A program made the translations under genes and the position numbers. The notes under the pieces are model-generated. The model worked only from the letters and a program-made list of their open reading frames with translations. It ran no database searches and had not been told where the DNA came from. 52,377 nucleotides of DNA, taken from assembly GCA_002868945.1 (NCBI GenBank), contig PKTX01000004.1, positions 75,047 to 127,423 on the forward strand. Direction: 5' to 3'. The first letter of the stretch is position 1, and every line of letters begins with the position of its first letter. The DNA comes from Desulfobulbaceae bacterium (lineage in GTDB: Bacteria; Desulfobacterota; Desulfobulbia; Desulfobulbales; SURF-16). Positions 17,861 through 25,511 of this stretch are shown here, in pieces.

Positions 17861-18147
17861 ACACCTTTTATGTCAGCCTGGCCCTCATCCTTCTGCTCTC
17901 CGTGGCTGCCGGCCTGCTCAGAATTCTCCGGGGCCCGACAGCAGCGGATCGCATGATGGCGGCTCAACTCTTCGGTACCTGCGGGGTGGCCATCCTTCTG
18001 CTGCTGGCCCGGGGCTTTGACGCCTTGATTGTCGAGGATGTCGCTCTGGTCTTCGCCCTATTGGCCGCCCTGTCCACCGTGGCCTTTGTGCGCCGGGCCT
18101 GGACCGGAAAAATAACGCCAAAAGGACGAAGACATGACCATCGTTGA
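17857..18147 (+). CDS. mrpF: Mrp-type antiporter subunit F (MbhB-like)
   Basis: 96 residues with three predicted membrane helices. The conserved block LRGPTAADRMMAAQLFGTCG is the MrpF signature, with the arginine and aspartate between helices 1 and 2. Overlaps mrpE by 4 bp and mrpG by 14 bp. Confidence 0.95.
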   Translation: MNTFYVSLALILLLSVAAGLLRILRGPTAADRMMAAQLFGTCGVAILLLLARGFDALIVEDVALVFALLAALSTVAFVRRAWTGKITPKGRRHDHR

Positions 18148-18439
18148 GCTGATCGGCACAGGCTGCGTCGTGCTCGGCATTCCCTTTTTCCTCTCCGGCA
18201 CCATTGGCCTGCTGCGCCTGCCCGATATCTACACCCGTCTGCACGCCCTCACCAAGGCGGACAATGTCGGTCTCGGCTTTATTGTCCTGGGCCTGATCAT
18301 CCAGTCCAGTAGCTGGCTTGAGGTGATCAAGCTGCTGCTTATCTGGTTTCTGGTCCTGATGGCCAGTGCCACCTCCTGCCACCTGGTGGCGGATGCCGCT
18401 CTCCGCAAAAAGATCAAACCGTGGACCAGGGAGAAGTAA
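18134..18439 (+). CDS. mrpG: Mrp-type antiporter subunit G (MbhC-like)
   Basis: 101 residues with three membrane helices. The signature GTIGLLRLPDIYTRLHALTKADNVG is present; this loop contacts neighbouring subunits in solved Mrp/Mbh structures. Its TAA shares a base with the next ATG. Confidence 0.95.
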   Translation: MTIVELIGTGCVVLGIPFFLSGTIGLLRLPDIYTRLHALTKADNVGLGFIVLGLIIQSSSWLEVIKLLLIWFLVLMASATSCHLVADAALRKKIKPWTREK

Positions 18440-18732
18440 TGGTTGTCAACGCCTTTGACATATGTCTCTGCCTCACCCTTGCCTGGCTGGCCTGGCAGGT
18501 GCTGCGCAGTCACGACCTTTTTAAGGCAGTGGTCCTTTTCATATCCTTCGGCATGCTGATGGCCTTAAGCTGGGTACGCCTGCAGGCGCCGGACCTGGCC
18601 CTGGCGGAAGCCGCCATCGGCTCCGGCCTGACCGGCGCCCTCTTCCTGTCTGCCCTGCAAAGAGTGACCGGCAACAAACGGGGCGAAAGGCGTCTGGATC
18701 GCAATGAGGAACGCCATGACAAAAGGGCCTAG
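18439..18732 (+). CDS. MbhD-like subunit (DUF4040; C-terminal part of MrpA)
   Basis: 97 residues, three helices. The core SWVRLQAPDLALAEAAIGSG corresponds to the segment that in canonical MrpA is fused to the end of the large antiporter subunit, and in Mbh/Mbx complexes is a separate protein, MbhD. The glutamate in the third helix is part of the proposed ion path. The start at ATG 18439 follows CAGGGAGAAGTA; a GTG at 18421 is less likely. The C-terminal tail is very polar (KRGERRLDRNEERHDKRA) and overlaps the next gene by 17 bp. Confidence 0.88.
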   Translation: MVVNAFDICLCLTLAWLAWQVLRSHDLFKAVVLFISFGMLMALSWVRLQAPDLALAEAAIGSGLTGALFLSALQRVTGNKRGERRLDRNEERHDKRA

Positions 18733-19453
18733 CAAAACGGCTTCAGCATTGAAGCGACAATGGCCGCTGGCCTTGTTGCTGGTGCTGCTCTTTACAGCCC
18801 TGGCCTGGGCCTATCTGGCGCCGGGTCCCGCAGCGGTCGGCCTGGCTGCCCAGGTCGATGCCTCTCTGACAGCAAGCGGTGTCAGCAGCCGGGTCACGGC
18901 GGTACTCCTTAACTTCCGGGCCTATGACACCCTGCTGGAGTGTTTTGTTATCTTCCTGGGTGTCATGGTGGTCTGGTCCCTGCGACCGACAACAGTCACG
19001 GCTCCCCGCCAGCCGCAGGCAGGTGCTATCCTCTCATCTCTGGAACGTCTGCTGGTGCCCCTTATGGTGCTGGTGGCAGGCTATCTGCTCTGGGCAGGCA
19101 GCAATCAGGCCGGCGGCGCCTTCCAGGCCGGTGCAATTCTGGGCGGCGCCGGCGTACTGCTCCTCCTGGACTCCTCACCGCTGCTTGCTCGCTTACCTAA
19201 AGGGGGGCTGGTCTGGGGCATCTGCCTGGGACCTTTTTATTTCCTGGTGGTGGCAGTGGCAGCCATGCTCCGGGGCCGCCATTTTCTCGAATATCGCGCC
19301 CCGGAGGCCACCCTGGCCATAGTCACTCTGGAAGCGACCGCCGCCTTTTCCATCGGCCTCTGCCTGGCCACCCTTTTTGCCGGCCGACAGCCGCAGGGAA
19401 AAAGCAGGGGCGAAAACAGCGCTCACTCGCCTGCATGGGAGGAGGACTCATGA
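18716..19453 (+). CDS. MbhE-MrpB fusion subunit
   Basis: 245 residues combining two modules. Residues about 15-100 resemble MbhE (the last part of canonical MrpA): VTAVLLNFRAYDTLLECFVIFLG. Residues about 110-230 are an MnhB/MrpB domain with LLVPLMVLVAGYLLW and NQAGGAFQAGAILGGA. Six or so membrane helices in all. In the Mbh nomenclature this merges MbhE and MbhF in one chain. ATG 18716 is chosen for its AGGAACGCC spacing; an ATG four codons earlier also exists. Ends in an ATGA overlap with mrpC. Confidence 0.88.
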   Translation: MTKGPSKTASALKRQWPLALLLVLLFTALAWAYLAPGPAAVGLAAQVDASLTASGVSSRVTAVLLNFRAYDTLLECFVIFLGVMVVWSLRPTTVTAPRQPQAGAILSSLERLLVPLMVLVAGYLLWAGSNQAGGAFQAGAILGGAGVLLLLDSSPLLARLPKGGLVWGICLGPFYFLVVAVAAMLRGRHFLEYRAPEATLAIVTLEATAAFSIGLCLATLFAGRQPQGKSRGENSAHSPAWEEDS

Positions 19454-19776
19454 CGATGCTCTCCCCCTCTCTTATATATGGCCTCACCGGCCTGCTGCTC
19501 TTTGTGATGGGGTTGGCCGGTCTCCTCGGCTGCGCGGAGCTCCTGCGCAAGATTCTGGCCACCAATATCATGGCCAGCGGTATTTTTCTCTTTTTGATTA
19601 CCATTGCCCACGGCAGCGGCACCCTCATTGATCCGGTACCCCAGGCCATGGTGCTCACCGGCATTGTCGTTTCAGTAAGCAGTACAGCCGTGGCCCTGGC
19701 CCTGGCCTGCCATGTCCAGGAGGCTGCCCGGCGTCATGACCTGTTGCAGAAAAAAAGAGGCACGGTGCGCCGATGA
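19450..19776 (+). CDS. mrpC: Mrp-type antiporter subunit C (NuoK-like)
   Basis: 108 residues, three helices, homologous to NuoK of complex I and MbhG. Features are GLTGLLLFVMGLAGLL, the middle helix KILATNIMASGIFLFLI, and DPVPQAMVLTGIVVSVSSTAVALAL, the classical MrpC/NuoK ending. The start at 19450 follows GGGAGGAGGACTC. Overlaps both neighbours by 4 bp. Confidence 0.95.
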   Translation: MTMLSPSLIYGLTGLLLFVMGLAGLLGCAELLRKILATNIMASGIFLFLITIAHGSGTLIDPVPQAMVLTGIVVSVSSTAVALALACHVQEAARRHDLLQKKRGTVRR

Positions 19777-21239
19777 CCAACCCGGCCCTCCACTCCTCTG
19801 CCTGGTTGATCTGGCCGGTGGCGGCACCGCTCACCGGGGCGCTGCTCACGTTCCTCTTCAAAGACCACTCCCGCCGGCTCGGCCTCTTTTTTGCCGCGCT
19901 GAGCAGCGGTCTCGGCACTGCCCTGGCCTGGCAGATCCTGGGCCATGGCCCGGCCCATTACGCCCTGGGTGGCTGGCAGCCGCCTTTGGGGATCGCACTG
20001 AGGGCGGACGGCCCGGCAGCACTCATGGTAATGATGACGGCAATAACCGGACTTGCTGTTTCCATTTACAGTGGCGGCTATTTTCAAAGCCGTCGCCGCA
20101 ACAGCAAACACCATGCCTTGCATAGCGCCCAGGAACACGCCTTCTGGTCGCTCTGGCTCCTGTTATGGGCCGCTCTCAACGGTCTCTTCTTAAGCAATGA
20201 CATCTTTAACATCTATGTCAGTCTGGAGCTTGTCACCTTGAGCAGTGTCGGACTTACCGCCCTGTCCGGCAAGCCACCCTCCCTGGTTGCGGCCATGCGC
20301 TACCTGCTGGTCAGCCTGCTGGGCTCACTCAGTTTTCTGCTGGGTGTCGGTTTTTTCTACAAGGCGTATGGCACCCTGGCGCTTACCGCAATCATAAATA
20401 GCCTGAGCCTGTCACCGCCGACCAGCATGGCCCTCGCCTTAATCAGTATCGGTCTGTTACTGAAGAGCGCTCTTTTCCCCTTTCACTTCTGGCTGCCGCC
20501 GGCCCATGCCAATGCCCTGACCCCGGTGAGCGCCATTCTTTCCGGCCTGGTCATCAAGGGCTCCTGGTATCTCTTTTACCGATTCTGGCACGTGGAACTC
20601 ATTTTTACGGCCGTGGGGCTGGTGCCGGCCATTCTCGGCGGTGCCGCCATCATCTGGGGCGCCTGGCAGGCCTTTGCCCAGCAACGCCTGAAGATGCTGG
20701 TGGCCTACTCCACCGTGGCCCAGATCGGTTATCTCTTTGTGGCCTTTCCACTGCTGGCCGAGACAAGCGGCCAGGGGCATGGCGCCCTCTTTTATTTTGC
20801 CATCTCCCACAGCTGCGCCAAGGGCGCCATGTTTCTGGCAGCCGGCACTTTTTTTCTGCAGATGGGCCATGACCGCATCCGTGACCTGGCCGGAGTCCGG
20901 CAACTGCTGCCTGTCTCGAGCTTTGCCTTTGGCTTGGCCGCCCTCACCATCATGGGGCTGCCGCCCTCCGGCGGCTTTATTGCCAAATATCTCTACATCA
21001 ACACCGCTATCAATCAGGGCCTCTGGTGGCTGGCCCTGCTTATTCTTCTGGGCAGCGGCCTCAGTGCCGCTTATATATTCCGGGCCGTCTCCGCCATCCT
21101 CAGTCCACAGCTCCTGAGGATACGGCCCGCCCTGGTGGTAAGTGCTTCCATGCAGTGGAGCGCCCTGACCCTGGCCCTTATCTCCCTGCTGCTTGGCATT
21201 ATTGCGCCTCTGCCCCTGGCCCTGCTGGAGGTGAGCTGA
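19773..21239 (+). CDS. mrpD: Mrp-type antiporter subunit D (NuoN/NuoM-like), first copy
   Basis: 488 residues, about 14 membrane helices. Key ion-path residues of the antiporter family are present: the helix-5 glutamate in FNIYVSLELVTLSSVG, the helix-7 lysine in LLLKSALFPFHFWLPPAHA, and the helix-8 segment TPVSAILSGLVIKG with its lysine. It resembles MrpD/MbhH. The stop TGA overlaps the next ATG by one base. Confidence 0.93.
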   Translation: MTNPALHSSAWLIWPVAAPLTGALLTFLFKDHSRRLGLFFAALSSGLGTALAWQILGHGPAHYALGGWQPPLGIALRADGPAALMVMMTAITGLAVSIYSGGYFQSRRRNSKHHALHSAQEHAFWSLWLLLWAALNGLFLSNDIFNIYVSLELVTLSSVGLTALSGKPPSLVAAMRYLLVSLLGSLSFLLGVGFFYKAYGTLALTAIINSLSLSPPTSMALALISIGLLLKSALFPFHFWLPPAHANALTPVSAILSGLVIKGSWYLFYRFWHVELIFTAVGLVPAILGGAAIIWGAWQAFAQQRLKMLVAYSTVAQIGYLFVAFPLLAETSGQGHGALFYFAISHSCAKGAMFLAAGTFFLQMGHDRIRDLAGVRQLLPVSSFAFGLAALTIMGLPPSGGFIAKYLYINTAINQGLWWLALLILLGSGLSAAYIFRAVSAILSPQLLRIRPALVVSASMQWSALTLALISLLLGIIAPLPLALLEVS

Positions 21240-22741
21240 TGATCTGGCAAAACTGGCTGCTGATCATGATCCTGCTCAGCTCCCTGGTGCCGGGCCTGAT
21301 TATCTTCACCCTGGCCGAATCAAATCGGGCCTGGCGAACCACCCTCAACCTCCTGGGCGCCACCATGAAGATGGTCCTGGTGCTGGTGATGATCATCGGC
21401 ATCTCCCAGGGCCACAGCTTTGCCGCCCATCTGAGCCTGTTGCCCGGCCTTGAACTGGTCCTGCGGGCCGATCCGCTCTCCGCCCTCTTTGTTGCCCTCT
21501 CAACCCTGCTGTGGCTCTTCACCACCATCTATGCCGTTGCTTACCTGGAGGATGCCCCCAACCGCAGTCATTTTTTCGGCTACTTCAGCATCTGTGTGTC
21601 GGTGACCATCGGTATTGCCCTGGCCGGCAATCTGCTCACCTTTCTCTTCTTCTTTGAAATGCTCACCCTGACCACCTATCCCCTGGTGATCCATCGCGGC
21701 ACAGCCGAGGCCATGGCAGCCGGCCGTCTCTATCTGCTCTATAGCTTAAGCGGCGGTCTGCTCCTCTTTGTCGGCGTGGTCTGGCTGCATGTCCTGGCGG
21801 GTCAGATCGACTTCAGCCGACCGGGACTGCTCGTGCCCCTGTTGGTCCAACATAGGCAATCCCTTATTCTCATCTTTTTTCTGCTCATGGCCGGGGTGGG
21901 AGTCAAGGCGGCCCTGGTTCCCCTGCATGGCTGGTTGCCGCGCGCCATGGTGGCACCGGCGCCGGTGAGCGCCCTTCTCCATGCCGTGGCCGTGGTCAAG
22001 GCCGGCGCCTTCGGCATTATGCGTATTGTTCTTGACGTCTACGGTCTACCGCTCAGCCGTGAACTCGGTCTGCTCATGCCCTTGACCCTGGCCGCCACCC
22101 TGACGATTATCTATGGCTCCCTGCTGGCCATACGGCAGGACAATCTCAAACGACGCCTGGCCTATTCCACGGTGAGCCAGGTCTCCTATATCGCCCTGGG
22201 CATCAGCATCGGCAACCCGTTGGCCATCATGGGAGGCATGGTACATCTGGTGCATCAGGGCATCATGAAGATTACCCTGTTTTTCTGTGCCGGCAACATT
22301 GCCGAGACCCTCGGACTCCATAATATAAGCCGTATGAACGGTGTGGGGCGACGTCTGCCCCTGACCATGGCCGCCTTCACCCTGGCCGCCATGGGCATGA
22401 TCGGCCTGCCGCCCATGGCCGGTTTTGTCAGCAAATGGTATCTGGGCCTGGGCGCCATTGAGCAGCCGGGTCACGGTTGGCTTCTCGTTGTCCTGGTCCT
22501 TTCCAGCCTCCTGAATGCCGCCTATTTCCTGCCTATCATCTATGGGGCCTGGTTCAGGAAGCAGGAGGAGGCATGGCCCGAAGATTCCGGTCGCAAGGGA
22601 AACTGGGAGTGCCACTGGATGCTGGTTGTGCCGCCCCTGATCACCGCTGTTGTTTCTCTGTTGGTGGGCTTGCTGGCCAACAGCAACCTCAGCCCCCTGG
22701 CCTGGGTCCGTTTTATTGTCAGCACGAGGTATGGGCCATGA
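21239..22741 (+). CDS. Antiporter-like proton/cation-translocating subunit, second copy
   Basis: 500 residues, about 14 helices. It retains the helix-5 glutamate (FLFFFEMLTLTTYPLV), the helix-7 lysine (GVGVKAALVPLHGWLP) and the helix-8 region (PVSALLHAVAVVKAG), so it should be pump-competent. The HAVAVVKAG pattern is closer to NuoL/MrpA than to MrpD. It may replace the large N-terminal part of MrpA, which otherwise has no counterpart here. Start: ATG 21239 with GGAGGTGAGC in front; the open frame upstream runs in a wrong frame of the previous gene. Confidence 0.9.
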   Translation: MIWQNWLLIMILLSSLVPGLIIFTLAESNRAWRTTLNLLGATMKMVLVLVMIIGISQGHSFAAHLSLLPGLELVLRADPLSALFVALSTLLWLFTTIYAVAYLEDAPNRSHFFGYFSICVSVTIGIALAGNLLTFLFFFEMLTLTTYPLVIHRGTAEAMAAGRLYLLYSLSGGLLLFVGVVWLHVLAGQIDFSRPGLLVPLLVQHRQSLILIFFLLMAGVGVKAALVPLHGWLPRAMVAPAPVSALLHAVAVVKAGAFGIMRIVLDVYGLPLSRELGLLMPLTLAATLTIIYGSLLAIRQDNLKRRLAYSTVSQVSYIALGISIGNPLAIMGGMVHLVHQGIMKITLFFCAGNIAETLGLHNISRMNGVGRRLPLTMAAFTLAAMGMIGLPPMAGFVSKWYLGLGAIEQPGHGWLLVVLVLSSLLNAAYFLPIIYGAWFRKQEEAWPEDSGRKGNWECHWMLVVPPLITAVVSLLVGLLANSNLSPLAWVRFIVSTRYGP

Positions 22742-24471
22742 CAAGCCAGCTGCTCAATAACGGCCAGGCCGGCGTTCTGCTTCTCTCCCTGGTGCCGGGC
22801 CTGCCCCTGCTGGTGGCCCTTCTTCTGGTTATGCGGAGCAGCCGCCGGACAGGGATGCGCTTTGCCGCCTGGAGCACCTTACCGGCCCTGGCTGCCGCCC
22901 TGCTGCTCCAGCCCGGTATCGACCTGGAGGTGGCCTGGTTCTTCATGGGCGGTCGCATGGGCATCGATGAGATGGGCCGTTCCTTTCTGTTGCTTGCCGC
23001 CCTGGTCTGGGGAGCAGCGGCCTGGTTTGCCCACGGCTATCTGGGCGATGACCCGCAACGCCACCGCTTCTTCTTTTTCTACCTGATCACCATGGCCTTT
23101 AACTTCGGCCTCATCCTGGCCCAGGATATGCTCGGCTTTTATCTCTTTTTCGGCCTGATGAGTATCAGTGCCTACGGCCTCATTGTCCACCGAGGCAGCC
23201 CGGAGGCGCGCCGGGCCGGGCGGGTTTATATGGTACTGGTCATGGTGGGCGAGATCCTGCTTTTTTCCGGCATGGTCCTGATGGCCGCCCGCCTGCCTGA
23301 CCTGGAACTCGCCACCATTGCCGCCAGCCCGACCGGCAACCTCAGCCTCACCCTGCTCTTTATCGGTTTTGGCATCAAGGCCGGCCTGCTGCCGCTGCAC
23401 GTCTGGTTGCCCCTGGCCCATCCGGTGGCCCCGGCACCGGCCAGCGCCGTGCTCAGCGGCGTCATGATCAAGGCCGGCCTGCTGGGCTGGCTGCGTTTTC
23501 TGCCCATGAGCCAGGAGATCATTCTGCCGGGCTGGGGCGAGGCACTGATTATCCTGGGGCTGATGGCCGCCTTTTATGGTGTGGCCATCGGTCTGACTCA
23601 GACAGACACCAAGACCATTCTGGCATACTCCAGCATCAGCCAGATGGGCATCATGACCATGCTGGTGGGATGTGGCCTGCTGGCTCCGAACCAGTGGCCC
23701 CAGGTAGCCACGGCAGTCAGCATCTATGCCCTGCACCATGGCCTGGCCAAGGCCTCACTCTTTCTGGCCACCGGCCTGCCCATGGCCCAAAAAAATAGCC
23801 AGGCAGCCCCCTACCTCATCCTGCTGCCGGCCCTGGCCCTGGCCGGCCTGCCCCTGACCAGTGGCGCCATTGCCAAGTTTGCCATGAAGGAGATCGTTCA
23901 TGGCCTGCCCGCCCCCTGGCTCACCCTGTTGGGCTGTGTCCTGCCGCTCACCGCCCTGGCCACCACCCTGATTGTCTGCCACTTCCTCAAGACCATGGCT
24001 GCCAGGCAACCGCAGGAAACCGCCCGCGGCGCAGCGGTCATGACCCGCGCCTGGCTGCTGCTCTGGCTTGCTGTTGCCCTCCTGCCCTGGTTCTGGCCGC
24101 ACCAACAGGCCTATGCCGCCCATGTAACGCAGCTGAACCTCATCTGGCAGGGGCTGTGGCCGGTGCTGGCCGGTGGTGCCATGATGCTGGCGGCCTGGCG
24201 CTGGTGGCCGTCCGGCAGGGGTATCTCCGTGCCGGCCGGGGATATTCTCTGGATCTTCTGGTCGCAGGATCACCCACCGACAGCGGCAAAGAGGCCCCCT
24301 CAACAGAAGCAGAGGAGCGACAAAGAGGCACTCAGCCAGCAGCTGCAACAGATCTTTCATCTTGTCGCCCGCCACAGCAGGCGGTTGGAGAAAATGTTAA
24401 TGCGCTGGTCCCTGACCGGAACAGCCTACCTGTTACTCGGCCTGCTTTTCCTGGTGCTCCTGCTCAAGTAG
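22738..24471 (+). CDS. Antiporter-like subunit, third copy, lacking the helix-5 glutamate
   Basis: 577 residues. The core is a NuoM/N-like protein with the helix-7 lysine (GFGIKAGLLPLHVWLP) and the PASAVLSGVMIKAG helix. At the helix-5 position its relatives carry glutamate, but here the sequence is YLFFGLMSISAYG, with glycine at residue 139. The C-terminus is extended by a polar, cytoplasmic segment (about 500-555, KRPPQQKQRSDKEALSQQ) and a last membrane helix. Overlaps the previous gene by ATGA. Its TAG stop lies at the edge of repeat copy E and may derive from it. Confidence 0.9.
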   Translation: MTSQLLNNGQAGVLLLSLVPGLPLLVALLLVMRSSRRTGMRFAAWSTLPALAAALLLQPGIDLEVAWFFMGGRMGIDEMGRSFLLLAALVWGAAAWFAHGYLGDDPQRHRFFFFYLITMAFNFGLILAQDMLGFYLFFGLMSISAYGLIVHRGSPEARRAGRVYMVLVMVGEILLFSGMVLMAARLPDLELATIAASPTGNLSLTLLFIGFGIKAGLLPLHVWLPLAHPVAPAPASAVLSGVMIKAGLLGWLRFLPMSQEIILPGWGEALIILGLMAAFYGVAIGLTQTDTKTILAYSSISQMGIMTMLVGCGLLAPNQWPQVATAVSIYALHHGLAKASLFLATGLPMAQKNSQAAPYLILLPALALAGLPLTSGAIAKFAMKEIVHGLPAPWLTLLGCVLPLTALATTLIVCHFLKTMAARQPQETARGAAVMTRAWLLLWLAVALLPWFWPHQQAYAAHVTQLNLIWQGLWPVLAGGAMMLAAWRWWPSGRGISVPAGDILWIFWSQDHPPTAAKRPPQQKQRSDKEALSQQLQQIFHLVARHSRRLEKMLMRWSLTGTAYLLLGLLFLVLLLK

Positions 24472-24712
24472 TGTCTGTCCAGAAATAGGTCATTTCGTTC
24501 GAGATCAAGGAGTGCGAGAAAATAAGCACGCCCTGAAAGAGGTAAGGGAGCCTGCGACACTCCGGCTACCCTTGGGGTGCAGGCATATATACGATATCGG
24601 AGTCTCCACTTCGTTTCGCTTACCTCCGAGCATTATTTTTTGAGCATAACGAGGTAAGCGAGCTCGCGAGACTCCGGGAGATTGGACGAAAAAGCAATTA
24701 TTCAAGATAGCC
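24469..24712. mobile_element. MITE-like element, copy E (about 244 bp) between convergent genes
   Basis: The left end is TAGTGTCTGTCCAGAAATAG, the variant end also seen in copy H. The right end in reverse complement is GGCTATCTTGAATAATTGC, identical to copy C. The interior has two direct cores (24539-24564 and 24651-24680) and one inverted core (about 24599-24628), so a large hairpin around GAGCATTATTTTTTGAGCATAAC can form. The right 75 bp are almost identical to copy C. It fills the whole space between the last mrp gene and the convergent hypothetical gene and probably also ends both transcripts. Confidence 0.8.
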
Positions 24713-25376
24713 TAGAGTCATCTTCGACCTGTTGCCGCAACTCCTTGAGATACGCCTCAAAGTTCAGATCCATCAACTTGAGGAGGGCCTCGAAGATTAC
24801 CAGGCCGTTACGCGAGGCCTCGGCATCCGGATGGTGGGAAGCGATAGTAAGTCGCTCAATGAGACTGTCCAGGACGCTAATCTCCAACTTAAACTGACCC
24901 TTCAACCTCTCCAGGGAAACAGGACATTCGTTGCCCGTCAGGTAGCTATTGACCAGAAAGATGGAGAAATAGGCGTAAAAGATATCACGCGGTGCACTGG
25001 AAAAGCGGTAGTGACGCCTGAAGTGGCGGTTTCTGATAAACACGGAGCAGGACGTATTGGAGAGCTGCAGGAAGATGATATGGAAAAAAAGGGATTGGGC
25101 ATCGGCATGAATACGGGTTTCCTTGTCCTCGCCCTCATAGATGGTCAACATCCCCTTGTCAAAGGAGCGAACATCATTGAAATAATTGACGATATATTGC
25201 AACTGACAGGAGAGGCGACAATAATCAATCTCCGGGCCGTGCAGATGATTGCCGGGACAGGGGACCCGCGAGAAACGGGCCCAGTCCGGAACCTCGGGGG
25301 TGAGATCCATTTCATCCAGGGAGAAGCGAAACGTGTCCTTGCCGGCAAAGTCCAGGCGAATGGCAATAGGATCCAT
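24702..25376 (-). CDS. Hypothetical protein
   Basis: 224 residues, no recognised domain, no signal peptide. It is rich in aromatic and charged residues; a motif-like stretch RVPCPGNHLHGPEIDYCRLSCQL contains three cysteines and two histidines and might bind metal. The C-terminal half is helical. The final residues (LS) and the TGA stop are encoded by the end of repeat copy E, so the original C-terminus may have been longer or slightly different. No ribosome-binding site is obvious before the ATG at 25376. It lies 135 bp downstream of lon on the same strand. Confidence 0.72.
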   Translation of the reverse strand: MDPIAIRLDFAGKDTFRFSLDEMDLTPEVPDWARFSRVPCPGNHLHGPEIDYCRLSCQLQYIVNYFNDVRSFDKGMLTIYEGEDKETRIHADAQSLFFHIIFLQLSNTSCSVFIRNRHFRRHYRFSSAPRDIFYAYFSIFLVNSYLTGNECPVSLERLKGQFKLEISVLDSLIERLTIASHHPDAEASRNGLVIFEALLKLMDLNFEAYLKELRQQVEDDSRLS

Positions 25377-25511
25377 GCGGTAACCGTTTAACAGGGGTTG
25401 GCAATCATCTGCCGGATCATTACAGAAGCCCGCAAGGGTTGCCGCTTGCGAACGCGGGTCACAGGGCGGCCTGGACCTTCCGTGAGCGGAGAAGGTGACC
25501 GAGACGACGAC

